A stretch of DNA of 64,000 nucleotides from Scleromatobacter humisilvae (GCF_023231945.1 NZ_JAJLJH010000002.1:682001-746000), one strand, 5' to 3'. Counted from the stretch's first letter, positions 12,086-21,152 are shown. A program made the numbers and translations. Notes: generated from the sequence alone by a model not told the origin.

Positions 12086-12162
12086 TGGTAGGCGCGATTG
12101 GACTCGAACCAACGACCCCCACCATGTCAAGGTGGTGCTCTAACCAGCTGAGCTACGCGCCT
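12086..12162 (-). tRNA. tRNA-Val (anticodon GAC)
   Basis: 77 nt including encoded CCA. Read on the minus strand, the acceptor AGGCGCG pairs with CGCGCCT, and discriminator A is followed by CCA. The D arm contains GCTCAGCTGGTTAGAGC, the anticodon stem CCACC/GGTGG encloses TTGACAT (anticodon GAC), and the T arm has GGTTCGAGTCC. It decodes GUC/GUU. It lies 29 bp downstream of cfa on the same strand, with its own possible -10 element. Confidence 0.97.
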
Positions 12163-12173
12163 GCAAGACCGCT

Positions 12174-12203
12174 ATTATGGCATGAATCTTTTTAGACATA
12201 CAA
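12174..12203 (-). promoter_or_regulatory. Possible promoter of tRNA-Val
   Basis: Minus strand reads TTGTAT, 18 bp, CATAAT, ending 11 bp before the tRNA 5' end. The -35 overlaps the last codons of cfa. The -35 match is weak (3/6), so this is a proposal only. Confidence 0.35.
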
Positions 12204-13535
12204 GTCCTGTCGCGTCAGTGGCACAGGCTGGCTGTACGGACGCGCGTCGGGACGGCGCGACGCGAGGATCTGATAGATGGCCGTGCCGCCGGATTCGAAC
12301 TCCAGCGCGCTGGCCGCCATGTAGAGCCGCCACACGCGGTAGGTCGCCTCGCTCACGTGCGTCGTGGCCTCGTCGTGATGCGATTCGAGGCGGCTCACCC
12401 AGTGGCGCAGCGTGCGGGCGTAGTGGATGCGCAGGTTCTCGACGTCCTGGATCTCGAAACGCGCGGCCTCCATGCCGGACTGGACGTTGCTGACCCGATC
12501 GAGCTCGCCGTCCGGGAACACGTAGCGGTTGATGAACTCGGTGTCCACCGTCTTCTGCCAGCCGTCCTCCTCGTGCGTGATGCCGTGGTTCAGGAACAGT
12601 CCGTTGGGCTTGAGCACGCGGTGCACCGTGGCGTTGTACTGCGCGAGGTTGGCCAGGCCCACGTGCTCGAACATGCCCACGCTGGACACCTTGTCGTACA
12701 CGCCCTCGCCTTCGAGCGCGCGGTAGTCGCGCAGCTCCACCTTGACGCGATCCTGCAGGCCCTCGGCCGCGATGCGCGCGGTCGCCTCGGCCAGTTGCTC
12801 CTTGCTCAGCGTGATGCCGTGCGCGTGCACGCCGTAGTGCTTCGCGGCCCAGATCACCATCGCGCCCCAGCCGCAGCCGATGTCGAGGAAGCGCTCGCCG
12901 GGCTGCAGGCGCAGCTTGCGGCAGATGTGGTCGAGCTTCTGCGCCTGCGCGGTCTCCAGCGTGTCGTCGGGCGAGTGGAAGTACGCGCACGAGTACACCA
13001 TGCGCTCGTCGAGAAACAGCTTGTAGAAGTCGTTGGAGACGTCGTAGTGGTGCGAGATCGCGGCGCGGTCGCTCTCCAGCGAATGGTCGTGCGTGAACTG
13101 GCGGGTCGTGGGCACATAGCCCGCCGGCGCGATCTTGCGGGCCGGCTTGAACGCGAGGCGCAGCGCGTCCATCAGCAGGCCGACACGCTCGCGGCCGGTG
13201 AGCGTCAGGTTCTGGAAGTGGTGCTTCAGCCCGAGCGCCGCGTAGATATCGCCTTCGACGTCGAGGCGCCCGTGGAAGTACGCGTCGGCCAGCGGGATCG
13301 GACCGCGCTTGAGCACGAGGTCGCGCAGCACCGACGGGTCGCGCAGCACCAGCGTGAAGCTCGGCGCGACGCGGTCTGCGCACTTGCCGAACGAATGCGT
13401 GGCGTCGTTCCACAGCCGGAGCGCGACCGAGCCGTCGAAGTGGCCTAGCAGCTTCTGGATGATGCGGGTCGCGGCCTCGGTGAGGCCGGGGTCGACGCTG
13501 GACGTGGAAAGCGTCGAGGACGTTGAGCGAGCCAT
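12192..13535 (-). CDS. cfa: Cyclopropane-fatty-acyl-phospholipid synthase
   Basis: 447 residues. It transfers a methylene group from S-adenosylmethionine onto cis double bonds of membrane phospholipids, a stationary-phase and acid-stress adaptation. The SAM motif FLDIGCGWGAMVIWAA, the family segments YDVSNDFYKLFLDERMVYSC and GMFEHVG, and the C-terminal YRVWRLYMAAS block are all present. ATG 13535 is chosen because GGAGGATCC stands directly before it; the longer frame to 13649 is unsupported. It is separated from relA upstream by 193 bp holding relA 3' hairpins and a possible promoter (TAGGAT near 13650). Confidence 0.93.
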   Translation of the reverse strand: MARSTSSTLSTSSVDPGLTEAATRIIQKLLGHFDGSVALRLWNDATHSFGKCADRVAPSFTLVLRDPSVLRDLVLKRGPIPLADAYFHGRLDVEGDIYAALGLKHHFQNLTLTGRERVGLLMDALRLAFKPARKIAPAGYVPTTRQFTHDHSLESDRAAISHHYDVSNDFYKLFLDERMVYSCAYFHSPDDTLETAQAQKLDHICRKLRLQPGERFLDIGCGWGAMVIWAAKHYGVHAHGITLSKEQLAEATARIAAEGLQDRVKVELRDYRALEGEGVYDKVSSVGMFEHVGLANLAQYNATVHRVLKPNGLFLNHGITHEEDGWQKTVDTEFINRYVFPDGELDRVSNVQSGMEAARFEIQDVENLRIHYARTLRHWVSRLESHHDEATTHVSEATYRVWRLYMAASALEFESGGTAIYQILASRRPDARPYSQPVPLTRQDLYV

Positions 13536-13678
13536 GGATCCTCCGGTCGACTGATGTGAACGCGGAACTGCAATGGAGTCGGACAGGCGCCTGAACGGTC
13601 GACAAGTCGTGGGCGACGGTCGTGGCCTTGCGGGGCCGTTGAAAACCATCCTAGCGTGACAGAAAAAATCCAGTCAGA

Positions 13679-13728
13679 CATGAGGCTTTCCTCATGGAAA
13701 ATCCCCGGCCTTTCGGCAGTGCCCGGGC
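13679..13728 (-). terminator. Hairpins at the relA 3' end
   Basis: Two structures follow the relA stop on the minus strand: a CCCGG...CCGGG stem enclosing GCC-GAAA-GGC and followed by ATTTTCC, and then a perfect CATGAGG-AAAG-CCTCATG hairpin (13679-13696). The first is the better terminator candidate. The second lies between relA and the cfa promoter and could serve either purpose. Confidence 0.45.
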
Positions 13729-16032
13729 TCAGCGGCGCCGGGCCGAGTCGACGCCGGGCACCTTCGCGACGAGCCCCAGCACCTGGCCGAGCCGCTCCGC
13801 GCTGTCGATCTCGACCGTGAACGTCATGAACGCGCGCCGGTCGCCGATGCCCTTGGTCGACTGCGAGCTGACGCCGATGACGTTGACCTTCTGCTTGGCG
13901 AGCACATCGGAGATGTCGCGCAGCAGGCCCTGGCGATCCTGGGCCTCGACGACGACGTCGACCGCGTAGACGCTGCGATCGGGCCGCCCTTCGCTGGCCG
14001 GCAGGCCCCATTCGACCGGGATGACGCGCTCGGGCGTCGTCGACGCCATGTGGCGGAAATTGGTGCAATCGGTGCGGTGCACCGCGACGCCCTTGCCGCG
14101 CGTCACGTAGCCGCCGATGGCGTCGGGCGGCGCGGGCCGGCAGCAGCTCGCCAGCGTCGTCAGCAGCGAGTCGATGCCCACCACCAGCACGCCGCCCGCC
14201 GCGCCGCCGGTGCGCGGGCGCTTGAGCTGGATGACCTCGTCGGGCGGCGGCGGCTCGGCCGGGCGCAGCAGGTTCTCGATGTTGCGCAGCGAGTACTCGT
14301 CCTTGCCGACCACCTCGAACAGCGCCTGGGCATCGTCGAAGCCGAGCTTGCCCGCGAGCTCCTCGAGGCTGGTGGCGGTGCGCCCTTCGCGCTGCAGCAG
14401 CTTCTCGACCAGCTCGCGGCCCTTGGCCACCGTCTGCGCGTGCTGCAGCGCGTTGAACCAGGCGCGCACCTTGGCGCGCGCGCGGTGGCTCTGCAGGAAG
14501 TGCAGCTCGGGGTTGAGCCAGTCCATCGACGGGCCGCCCTCGCGCACGGTGATGATCTCCACCGTCTGGCCGTTCTGCAGCGGCGTCTGCAGCGGCACCA
14601 TCTGGCCGTCGACGCGCGCGCCGCGGCAGCGGTGGCCGACGTCCGTGTGCAGCGAATACGCGAAGTCCACCGGCGTGCCGCCCGCGGGCAGCTCGATGAC
14701 GCTGGCCTGCGGCGTGAAGACGTAGATGCGGTCTTCGAAGGCGGCCGCTTCGGCCGGCGCCTCGGCGCCGAGTTCGGGTTCGGCGACGAAGTCGCGCTCC
14801 CACGCGAGCAGCTGGCGCAGCACTGCCTTGCGCGCGGCCGCGACCTGGTCGCCGGCCGCGCCCGCGGAACTGGTGCCGCCGTAGCCCTTGCTGCCGGCCT
14901 CCTTGTAGGCCCAGTGCGCGGCCACGCCGTGCTCGGCGTGCTCGTGCATCTCGCGCGTGCGGATCTGCACCTCGAAGGCGCGGCCCGCGTCGTCCTTGAC
15001 CACCGTGTGCAGCGACTGGTAGCCGTTGCCCTTGGGCCGGGCGATGTAGTCGTCGAACTCGCCGTCGACCGCGCGATAGCGCTCGTTGACGCGGCCCAGC
15101 ACCGCGTAGCAGGCGGCGACGTCGTCGACGATCACGCGCACCGCGCGGATGTCGAACACGTGCTCGAAGTCCAGCTCCTTGCCGCGCATCTTCTTCCAGA
15201 TGCTGTAGATGTGCTTGGGCCGGCCCTGGATGTCGGCGCGGATGCCGGCGGCGGCCAGCATCTGCTCCAGCTGCGCGCGGAACACGTCGATGCCGGCCTC
15301 GCGCTCGACGCGGCGCTCGTCCAGCAGCTTCGCGATGCGCTTGTACTCGGCGGGCTCGAGGAAGCGGAACGAGAGATCCTCGAGCTCCCACTTGATCTGC
15401 CAGATGCCCAGCCGGTTGGCCAGCGGCGCGAAGACCTGCTGCGACTCGCGCGCCAGCTCCGGCGGACACGGCGTGCGGCTGGCTGCGTGCCAGCGCAGCG
15501 TCTGCAGGCGCGACGCGAGACGCAGCAGCACGACGCGCAGGTCGCGCGAGAACGCCAGCAGCATCTTGCGCACGCGCTCGGTCTGCAGCGCGCGCTGTTC
15601 CTTGCCGATCTGCGCCTCGCGTGCGGCGCGCTGGATCTTGACCAGCTTGCGCGTGAGATCGACCAGGCTCGCGTACGACGGCCCGAACGCCTTCGTCACC
15701 ACCTCGATCGGCCGCTGCAGGCCGTCGCCCGCGTAGACGAGCCACGCCGCGGCCTGCATCGCGGGCGTCGCGCCGAGGTCGGCCAGGATCTGCGCGACGC
15801 CCGCGGCATGCGTCCAGGCCTCCTCGCCGGTGTCGAGCAGGCGTCCGACCAGCAGCGGCTGCGCGAACGCGCGCGCGCGCACCAGCGCGTCGGCGCCGAG
15901 CGCGTCGGCGTCGCCACCCTCGTGCTCGCTGCCGGCGTGCGGCTCGGTCGCGGCCAGCGCCATGTCGGCATCGGCCACGCGCAGGATGGCCGGCGCGTCG
16001 ACGACGGCGGCGTTCGACGCCTGCGTCTTCAT
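13729..16032 (-). CDS. relA: RelA-type (p)ppGpp synthetase
   Basis: 767 residues. Makes the stringent-response alarmone from GTP/GDP and ATP on stalled ribosomes. The N-terminal hydrolase region has lost the HDxxED metal site (around residues 75-103 it reads HAAGVA...YAGD), so hydrolysis is not expected. The synthetase domain has HIYSIWKKM and GEFDDYIARPKGNGYQSLHT; the EFDD form (325-328) is that of monofunctional RelA rather than the RxKD of bifunctional Rel/SpoT. A TGS domain (DRIYVFTPQASVIELPAG) and C-terminal ACT domain follow. The ATG overlaps the stop of the upstream hydrolase gene (ATGA), so the two are coupled. A separate SpoT would be expected elsewhere. Confidence 0.93.
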   Translation of the reverse strand: MKTQASNAAVVDAPAILRVADADMALAATEPHAGSEHEGGDADALGADALVRARAFAQPLLVGRLLDTGEEAWTHAAGVAQILADLGATPAMQAAAWLVYAGDGLQRPIEVVTKAFGPSYASLVDLTRKLVKIQRAAREAQIGKEQRALQTERVRKMLLAFSRDLRVVLLRLASRLQTLRWHAASRTPCPPELARESQQVFAPLANRLGIWQIKWELEDLSFRFLEPAEYKRIAKLLDERRVEREAGIDVFRAQLEQMLAAAGIRADIQGRPKHIYSIWKKMRGKELDFEHVFDIRAVRVIVDDVAACYAVLGRVNERYRAVDGEFDDYIARPKGNGYQSLHTVVKDDAGRAFEVQIRTREMHEHAEHGVAAHWAYKEAGSKGYGGTSSAGAAGDQVAAARKAVLRQLLAWERDFVAEPELGAEAPAEAAAFEDRIYVFTPQASVIELPAGGTPVDFAYSLHTDVGHRCRGARVDGQMVPLQTPLQNGQTVEIITVREGGPSMDWLNPELHFLQSHRARAKVRAWFNALQHAQTVAKGRELVEKLLQREGRTATSLEELAGKLGFDDAQALFEVVGKDEYSLRNIENLLRPAEPPPPDEVIQLKRPRTGGAAGGVLVVGIDSLLTTLASCCRPAPPDAIGGYVTRGKGVAVHRTDCTNFRHMASTTPERVIPVEWGLPASEGRPDRSVYAVDVVVEAQDRQGLLRDISDVLAKQKVNVIGVSSQSTKGIGDRRAFMTFTVEIDSAERLGQVLGLVAKVPGVDSARRR

Positions 16033-16916
16033 GGCGAGCGGCCAAGCAGGAAGTCGCGCACGACAGCGATCTGGTCGGCGTGCACCAGCGTCGGCGCGTG
16101 GCCCACGCCGTCGACCTCGTGAATGCGCGCCCGCGGGCCGCGCTGTGCCATCGCATCGGCAGTCGCGCGCGACAGCAGGTCGGACTCGGCGCCACGCAGC
16201 ACCAGCGTCGGGCAGTTCAGCGAGTCCCACGCGTGCCACAGCATGCCCTCGCCGGCCGCGGCCAGCTCGGGCGTGACCGCGCGGAAGGGCACGGCGATGG
16301 CCGGGTCGTAGTGCGGCTTGAAGCCGTCGCCCTCGGCTTTGAGCTGCGGACGCGTCAGCGCGAGCCACGCCTCGCGCGAGTGCGGGCCGAAGCCGCGCGA
16401 GATGGCCAGCAGCGCGTCGGCCGCCTCGTCGACGGTCTTCCAGTGCGCCGGCGCGCCGAGGTAGGTGCCGATGCGCGCCAGCGCGGCGTACTCGATCGCC
16501 GGGCCGACGTCATTGAGAACAAGCTTGCGGATCGGCGATTCGGCCAGCGCCGCCAGGCCGAGGCCGATCAGCCCGCCCATCGACGTGCCGACCCAGTGCA
16601 CCTCGGCCGCGTCCAGCCGCGCGAGCAGCGTGACCATGTCCGCCACGTAGACGGGAATCGCGTACGACGCCGGGTTCTTCAGCCAGTCCGACTGGCCGCG
16701 GCCGACGACGTCCGGGCAGACGACGCGGTACTCGCCGCACATGGCCCGCGCGAAGGTGTCGAAGTCGCGGCCCTGGCGCGACAGGCCGTGCACGCACACC
16801 AGCACCTTCGGATTCGCGGCGTCGCCCCATTCCCAGTACGCCATGCGGTGCAGCCCTTCGGGCGCGAGGCATTGGACGTGGTGGAGGCGCGGTTCGGCGG
16901 TCGTGGCGGCGGTCAT
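16029..16916 (-). CDS. Alpha/beta hydrolase
   Basis: 295 residues. Canonical fold elements are visible: VLVCVHGLSRQGRDFD (oxyanion HG), the nucleophile elbow GTSMGG, a late Asp in LVLRGAESDLL, and the catalytic His in DGVGHAPTLV. The family covers esterases, haloperoxidase-like and C-C hydrolases; the substrate is unknown. Its stop overlaps the relA start by ATGA. The coupling is notable because the two proteins have no obvious shared chemistry. Confidence 0.85.
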   Translation of the reverse strand: MTAATTAEPRLHHVQCLAPEGLHRMAYWEWGDAANPKVLVCVHGLSRQGRDFDTFARAMCGEYRVVCPDVVGRGQSDWLKNPASYAIPVYVADMVTLLARLDAAEVHWVGTSMGGLIGLGLAALAESPIRKLVLNDVGPAIEYAALARIGTYLGAPAHWKTVDEAADALLAISRGFGPHSREAWLALTRPQLKAEGDGFKPHYDPAIAVPFRAVTPELAAAGEGMLWHAWDSLNCPTLVLRGAESDLLSRATADAMAQRGPRARIHEVDGVGHAPTLVHADQIAVVRDFLLGRSP

Positions 16917-16982
16917 GCCTGGATCGTAGCAAGCACGAGCATCGCGCAGCGCGCATGCTCATGAAAACCGCGCGCCGAGCGG

Positions 16983-17711
16983 CTACTTCAGTTGGACACT
17001 GCCGTTGACGTTGGCCGTCACCGTGCCGCTGCCCGCCTCGACTGGCAGCGCGTCGCCGACGTTCGCCGCCATCGCGATCTTGGCGCGGAACGGCCGCGGC
17101 GTCGGCTGGCCGTTGTCGATGCCGACGTTGGCCTCGCGCACGACGAAGGTCGCGAAGCCGAAGGCCTTGGCGTAGTCCGCGGCCTTGGCGCGGAAGCGCG
17201 CGATCGCCTGCGCGGCGACGTCGCCCTCGACCTTCTCGCGTGCCTCGCGCGAGACGCTGTAGTCGAGGTTGCCCACCGTCATCGACTGGATGCGGCCCGC
17301 GAGCTCGGCGATCGTGCCCATGTCGCGGCCCTGCACGGTCAGCGAGGTCGTGCCCGACCAGCCGTTGACGACGCCCTTGTTGTTGAAGCGCGGCTGCAGC
17401 GAGAAGCCCCCGCCCTGCACCTCGACATGGCCGTCGGGCTTGGCGACCTGGCGCGACTGCGCGAGCGCGGTGGCCAGCGCGTCCTTCAGCGCGGCCTGGA
17501 CGGCGTTGGCGTCGACGCCTTCCTTGCTCGTGCTGAACTGGACGGTGATCCAGTCGTTGGGCACCTGCACGGTGGCGCTGCTGCTGAGCGAGACGACGCC
17601 TTCGGGATCCTTCTGCACGGTCTGCACGATGGGCGCCTGGGCAGCGGCGAGCATCGGCAGCGATGCCGCGAGGACGAGGGCCAGCACTTTCTTGTTCATG
17701 GAATTGGTCAT
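16983..17711 (-). CDS. SIMPL-domain (DUF541) periplasmic protein
   Basis: 242 residues with a Sec signal peptide (KKVLALVLAASLPMLAAAQA) and a SIMPL/DUF541 body (VSLSSSATVQVPNDWITV...). Related proteins (for example YggE) are linked to oxidative-stress tolerance. Two in-frame ATGs, at 17711 and 17699, are possible; neither has a good ribosome site. The gene is divergent from ompR, sharing a 166-bp regulatory space. Confidence 0.85.
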   Translation of the reverse strand: MTNSMNKKVLALVLAASLPMLAAAQAPIVQTVQKDPEGVVSLSSSATVQVPNDWITVQFSTSKEGVDANAVQAALKDALATALAQSRQVAKPDGHVEVQGGGFSLQPRFNNKGVVNGWSGTTSLTVQGRDMGTIAELAGRIQSMTVGNLDYSVSREAREKVEGDVAAQAIARFRAKAADYAKAFGFATFVVREANVGIDNGQPTPRPFRAKIAMAANVGDALPVEAGSGTVTANVNGSVQLK

Positions 17712-17789
17712 GGGTGGATGATGCCCATTGAACGAAGCGAAGTCCGAAAAAGGGTGACGAGAACAGGACTATCGGGCCGGCCACGAATT

Positions 17790-17863
17790 TGTAACAGAAG
17801 CAAAAGGTCGGGCCGGAAAACGTGATTTCGCGGTTTTCACCCCGCAGAATCGAGCCTGTTACA
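17790..17863. promoter_or_regulatory. Inverted CTGTTACAWATT half-sites before ompR
   Basis: The plus strand has CTGTTACATATT starting at 17856, 15 bp before the ompR ATG. The minus strand has CTGTTACAAATT ending at 17797; the two agree at 11 of 12 positions. E. coli OmpR half-sites contain GTTACA, so autoregulation by the adjacent response regulator is a reasonable guess. Confidence 0.4.
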
Positions 17864-17877
17864 TATTTGGAGCCATC

Positions 17878-18612
17878 ATGTCGGCAGTTCCAGGCACCCG
17901 CCAAGACCGTATCGTCGTCCTCGATGACGACGCCCGCATCCGCGACCTGCTGCGCCGCTACCTGAGCCAGGAAGGCTTCGATGTCCTCCTGGCCGAGGAC
18001 GGCAAGGCCCTCAACCGGCTGATGACGCGCGAGAACATCGACCTGATCGTCCTCGACCTGATGCTGCCGGGCGAGGACGGCCTGTCGATCTGCCGCCGCC
18101 TGCGCGCCGCCGGCGACCGCACGCCCATCATCATGCTCACCGCCAAGGTGGAGGACGTCGACCGCATCGTCGGCCTCGAGGTCGGTGCCGACGACTACCT
18201 GCCCAAGCCCTTCAACCCGCGCGAGCTGCTGGCGCGCGTGCACGCGGTGCTGCGCCGCCGCCCGCCGCAGGAGGCGCCCGGCGCGCCAGCCAAGGATGCG
18301 CAGGTCGTGCAGTTCGGCGACTTCGAGTTCGACCTGTCGCTGCGCCGCCTGACCAAGGAAGGCGAGCCGATCGCGCTGACCACCGGCGAGTTCTCGATGC
18401 TCAAGGCGCTGGTTCGCCATCCGCGCCAGCCGCTGTCGCGCGACAAGCTCGCCCAGCTCGCGCGCGGCCGCGACTTCGAGCCGTTCGACCGCAGCCTCGA
18501 CGTGCAGATCTCGCGCCTGCGCAAGATGATCGAGCCCGACCCGTCCAACCCGCGCTACATCCAGACCGTGTGGGGCGTGGGCTACGTGTTCGTGCCCAGC
18601 GAAACGACTTAA
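17878..18612 (+). CDS. ompR: OmpR-family response regulator
   Basis: 244 residues. Receiver domain with acidic pocket LDDD (15-18), phospho-acceptor Asp60 in LIVLDLMLPGEDG and Lys110 in YLPKPF. A winged-helix output domain follows, with the closing TVWGVGYVFVP of OmpR/PhoB proteins. The sequence is closest to OmpR itself (osmotic/envelope regulation). The cognate sensor kinase gene begins 15 bp downstream. The ATG lies a few bases after a GTTACATAT element, so the leader is short. Confidence 0.9.
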   Translation: MSAVPGTRQDRIVVLDDDARIRDLLRRYLSQEGFDVLLAEDGKALNRLMTRENIDLIVLDLMLPGEDGLSICRRLRAAGDRTPIIMLTAKVEDVDRIVGLEVGADDYLPKPFNPRELLARVHAVLRRRPPQEAPGAPAKDAQVVQFGDFEFDLSLRRLTKEGEPIALTTGEFSMLKALVRHPRQPLSRDKLAQLARGRDFEPFDRSLDVQISRLRKMIEPDPSNPRYIQTVWGVGYVFVPSETT

Positions 18613-18627
18613 CGCTGCGACCCGGGG

Positions 18628-19962
18628 ATGGATCGCAAGCTCCTGTCGCTGAGTCTGTTCTGGCGCACGTTCTTCCTGCTGTCGCTGCTGCTGACCGGCG
18701 GCGTCGTGGCGTGGGTGCAGACGTTGCGCCAGCTCGAGTTCGAGCCGCGCGCGGTCGTGGCCGCGCAGCAGATCGCCAGCCTCGTGAACCTCTCGCGCGG
18801 CGCGATGAAGAACGTCGACGGCATCACGCGCATCGCGCTGATGAAGTCGATGACCGACCAGGAGGCCGTGCGCGTGCTGCCGCGCGAACCGAGCGACCGC
18901 TGGGAGCCCTACGAAGTCGACGCGTTCACGCGCCGCATCGCGGCCGAACTGCGCGTGCGCCTGGGCGAAGGCACGGTGGTGGCGCGCTCGGTCAACGGGC
19001 AGGACGCGCTGTGGGTCGGCTTCACGATCGATGACGACCGCTACTGGCTGCAGGCCGAGTCCGCTCGGGTCACGCCGCTCACCTCGAGCACGTGGTTCGT
19101 CTGGGTGGGCATCGCGATCCTGGCCACCATCATCGGCTCGGCGATGATCGCGGGCCTGATCAACCGGCCGCTGAAGGAGCTGTCGACCGCCGCGGCGCGC
19201 ATCCGCGACGGCGAATACGACACGCGGCTCGACGAACGAACGAGCACGACCGAGGTGCGCGCCGTCAACGTCGGCTTCAATCGGATGGCGCGCGAGCTCG
19301 CGAAGGTGGAGCAGGACCGCACCGTGATGCTGGCGGGCATCTCGCACGACCTGCGCACGCCACTGGCGCGCATCCGCCTCGAGGCCGAGATCAGCATTCC
19401 GGACGAGGAGGCGCGCAGCCACATCGCCGACGACATCGACCAGCTCGACGCCATCATCGACAAGTTCATGGACTACGCGCGCCCGGGCGTCACGCGGCTG
19501 GAGCCGGTGCCTCTGGCGGCCGTCGTCGAGCGCGAGGCGATGGCCTTCCGCGACGCGAGCCAGATCCGCATCGCGATCCAGCTGTCGCCGGTGTCGCGCG
19601 TGCTGGGCGACCCGATCGAGCTGGGCCGCGTGTTCGCCAACCTGTTCGAGAACGCGCGCCGCTACGGCCGCGCGTCGGAGACCACGCCTGCCGAGGTGCA
19701 GGTCGGCCAGCTGCAGGCCGGCCCGTGGATCATCGTCACCGTGCGCGACCGCGGCCCCGGCGTGCCAGCCGAGAAGCTCACGCAGCTGACGACGCCGTTC
19801 TTCCGCGGCGACACCGCGCGCACGTCGGCCACGGGCGCGGGGCTCGGACTCGCGGTGGTGAAGAAGTCGATCCAGCGCATGGGCGGCTCGATCGAGATGA
19901 CCAATGGCGCCGAAGGCGGCCTGGTCGCGCACGTGCGGCTGCGCCGCGTCGAGGCGACCTGA
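18628..19962 (+). CDS. envZ: EnvZ-like sensor histidine kinase
   Basis: 444 residues. TM1 at about 10-30 and TM2 at about 156-178 flank a periplasmic domain of some 125 residues. A HAMP linker leads to the dimerisation box GISHDLRTPLARIR with phospho-accepting His240. The ATPase domain has NLFENARRYG (N box), VRDRGPGVP (G1) and ATGAGLGLAVV (G2). It should phosphorylate the OmpR-type regulator encoded just upstream. The gene symbol is assigned by pairing and similarity; the sensed signal is not visible. Confidence 0.88.
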   Translation: MDRKLLSLSLFWRTFFLLSLLLTGGVVAWVQTLRQLEFEPRAVVAAQQIASLVNLSRGAMKNVDGITRIALMKSMTDQEAVRVLPREPSDRWEPYEVDAFTRRIAAELRVRLGEGTVVARSVNGQDALWVGFTIDDDRYWLQAESARVTPLTSSTWFVWVGIAILATIIGSAMIAGLINRPLKELSTAAARIRDGEYDTRLDERTSTTEVRAVNVGFNRMARELAKVEQDRTVMLAGISHDLRTPLARIRLEAEISIPDEEARSHIADDIDQLDAIIDKFMDYARPGVTRLEPVPLAAVVEREAMAFRDASQIRIAIQLSPVSRVLGDPIELGRVFANLFENARRYGRASETTPAEVQVGQLQAGPWIIVTVRDRGPGVPAEKLTQLTTPFFRGDTARTSATGAGLGLAVVKKSIQRMGGSIEMTNGAEGGLVAHVRLRRVEAT

Positions 19963-20066
19963 GCCGTTCCGCTGCAGGCGCTGGTCATCCATGCGCATGG
20001 CTTGCCGGTGCTGGCCGGGCCTCCCGTTTGCCTGTCGAGTAGCTCGAACGACAACGGAGTGGACCG

Positions 20067-21152
20067 ATGAACACGATGATCCTGAAGACAACGTTGGGCG
20101 CGGCCGCCCTCGCCTGCTCTGGCCTGGCCATGGCGGACGTCACCTTCTACGAGTACGACAACTACGGCGGGCGCGCGTTCACCGTGCACGACCCCATCGG
20201 AGACTTCCACCAGATCGGCTTCAACGACCGGGCCTCGTCGGTCGTGGTCAGCGGCCGGCCGTGGGAGGTCTGCGACGACGCCGGCTTCCGTGGGCACTGC
20301 TTCGTGCTGCGCCCCGGCAGCTATCCGTCGCTGAGCGCGATGGGCCTCGACAACCGCGTCTCGTCGGCCCGCGAGGCCGGCCATGACGTGGCCGACAACC
20401 GCTGGGGCCCGCCGCCGCTGCCGGGCCAGGTCACGTTCTACGAGCGCGACGGCTTCCGCGGCCGCTCGTTCAGCACCACCAACGACATCGGCGACTTCCG
20501 CAGCACCGGCTTCAACGATCGCGCCTCGTCGGTGGTCGTCGTGGGCGAACGCTGGGAGGTCTGCGACAACGCGGGCTACTCGGGCCATTGCGTCTACCTG
20601 CGTCCGGGCAACTACCCGAGCCTGTCCGCGATGGGCATGAATGACAGCATCTCGTCGGTGCGCATGGTGCAGCCCGGCGCGCCGGTGGCCGACAGCGGCT
20701 GGGCGCCGGTGCCGCCGCCGGCGTACGACGCGCGTCCGCGTCCGCAGGAGCAGCTGTTCCAGGCCCAGGTGGTCGCGACGCACGCGGTCTACGGCACGCC
20801 GACGCAGCACTGCTGGGTCGAACAGACCGAGGTGCGCGACAACCGCAACCAGGTCGGCGGCGCGGTGGTCGGCGGCATCCTCGGCGGCATCCTCGGCCAC
20901 CAGGTCGCGCGCGGCAACGGCGCGGTCGCGGCCGGCGCCATCGGCGGGGCCGTGGTGGGCGGCGCAATCGGCAACGCCAACAGCGGCACCCGCGTCGAGG
21001 ACGTGCAACGCTGCCGCGACGTGCCCGCCTCGGGCCCGCCGCAGTACTGGGACACGGTCTACACGTTCCAGGGCGTCGAGCACCACGTGCAGACCACGGC
21101 GCCCGCGGGCGCGACGATCACGGTGAATCGCTTCGGCGAGCCGCGCATGTGA
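20067..21152 (+). CDS. Secreted beta/gamma-crystallin protein with glycine-zipper segment
   Basis: 361 residues. Signal peptide ending near SGLAMA. Two beta/gamma-crystallin domains follow (about 25-110 and 120-205), clearly an internal duplication: both contain GFNDRASSVVV, WEVCD and YPSLSAMG. Each Greek-key pair carries the calcium motif (N/D)(N/D)xx(S/T)S: NDRASS, DNRVSS, NDRASS and NDSISS, all four intact. After a Pro-rich linker comes a glycine-zipper 2TM segment (GGAVVGGILGGILGHQVA ... GGAVVGGAIGN) of the Rickettsia 17-kDa type, and a small C-terminal domain. An envelope protein that binds calcium and inserts or packs against the outer membrane is the simplest reading. Function is unknown. 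Confidence 0.85.
   Translation: MNTMILKTTLGAAALACSGLAMADVTFYEYDNYGGRAFTVHDPIGDFHQIGFNDRASSVVVSGRPWEVCDDAGFRGHCFVLRPGSYPSLSAMGLDNRVSSAREAGHDVADNRWGPPPLPGQVTFYERDGFRGRSFSTTNDIGDFRSTGFNDRASSVVVVGERWEVCDNAGYSGHCVYLRPGNYPSLSAMGMNDSISSVRMVQPGAPVADSGWAPVPPPAYDARPRPQEQLFQAQVVATHAVYGTPTQHCWVEQTEVRDNRNQVGGAVVGGILGGILGHQVARGNGAVAAGAIGGAVVGGAIGNANSGTRVEDVQRCRDVPASGPPQYWDTVYTFQGVEHHVQTTAPAGATITVNRFGEPRM

Noticed and set aside
13729-16032. Bifunctional SpoT/Rel instead of RelA
   Set aside because: The HD hydrolase motif is missing and the synthetase has EFDD rather than RxKD.
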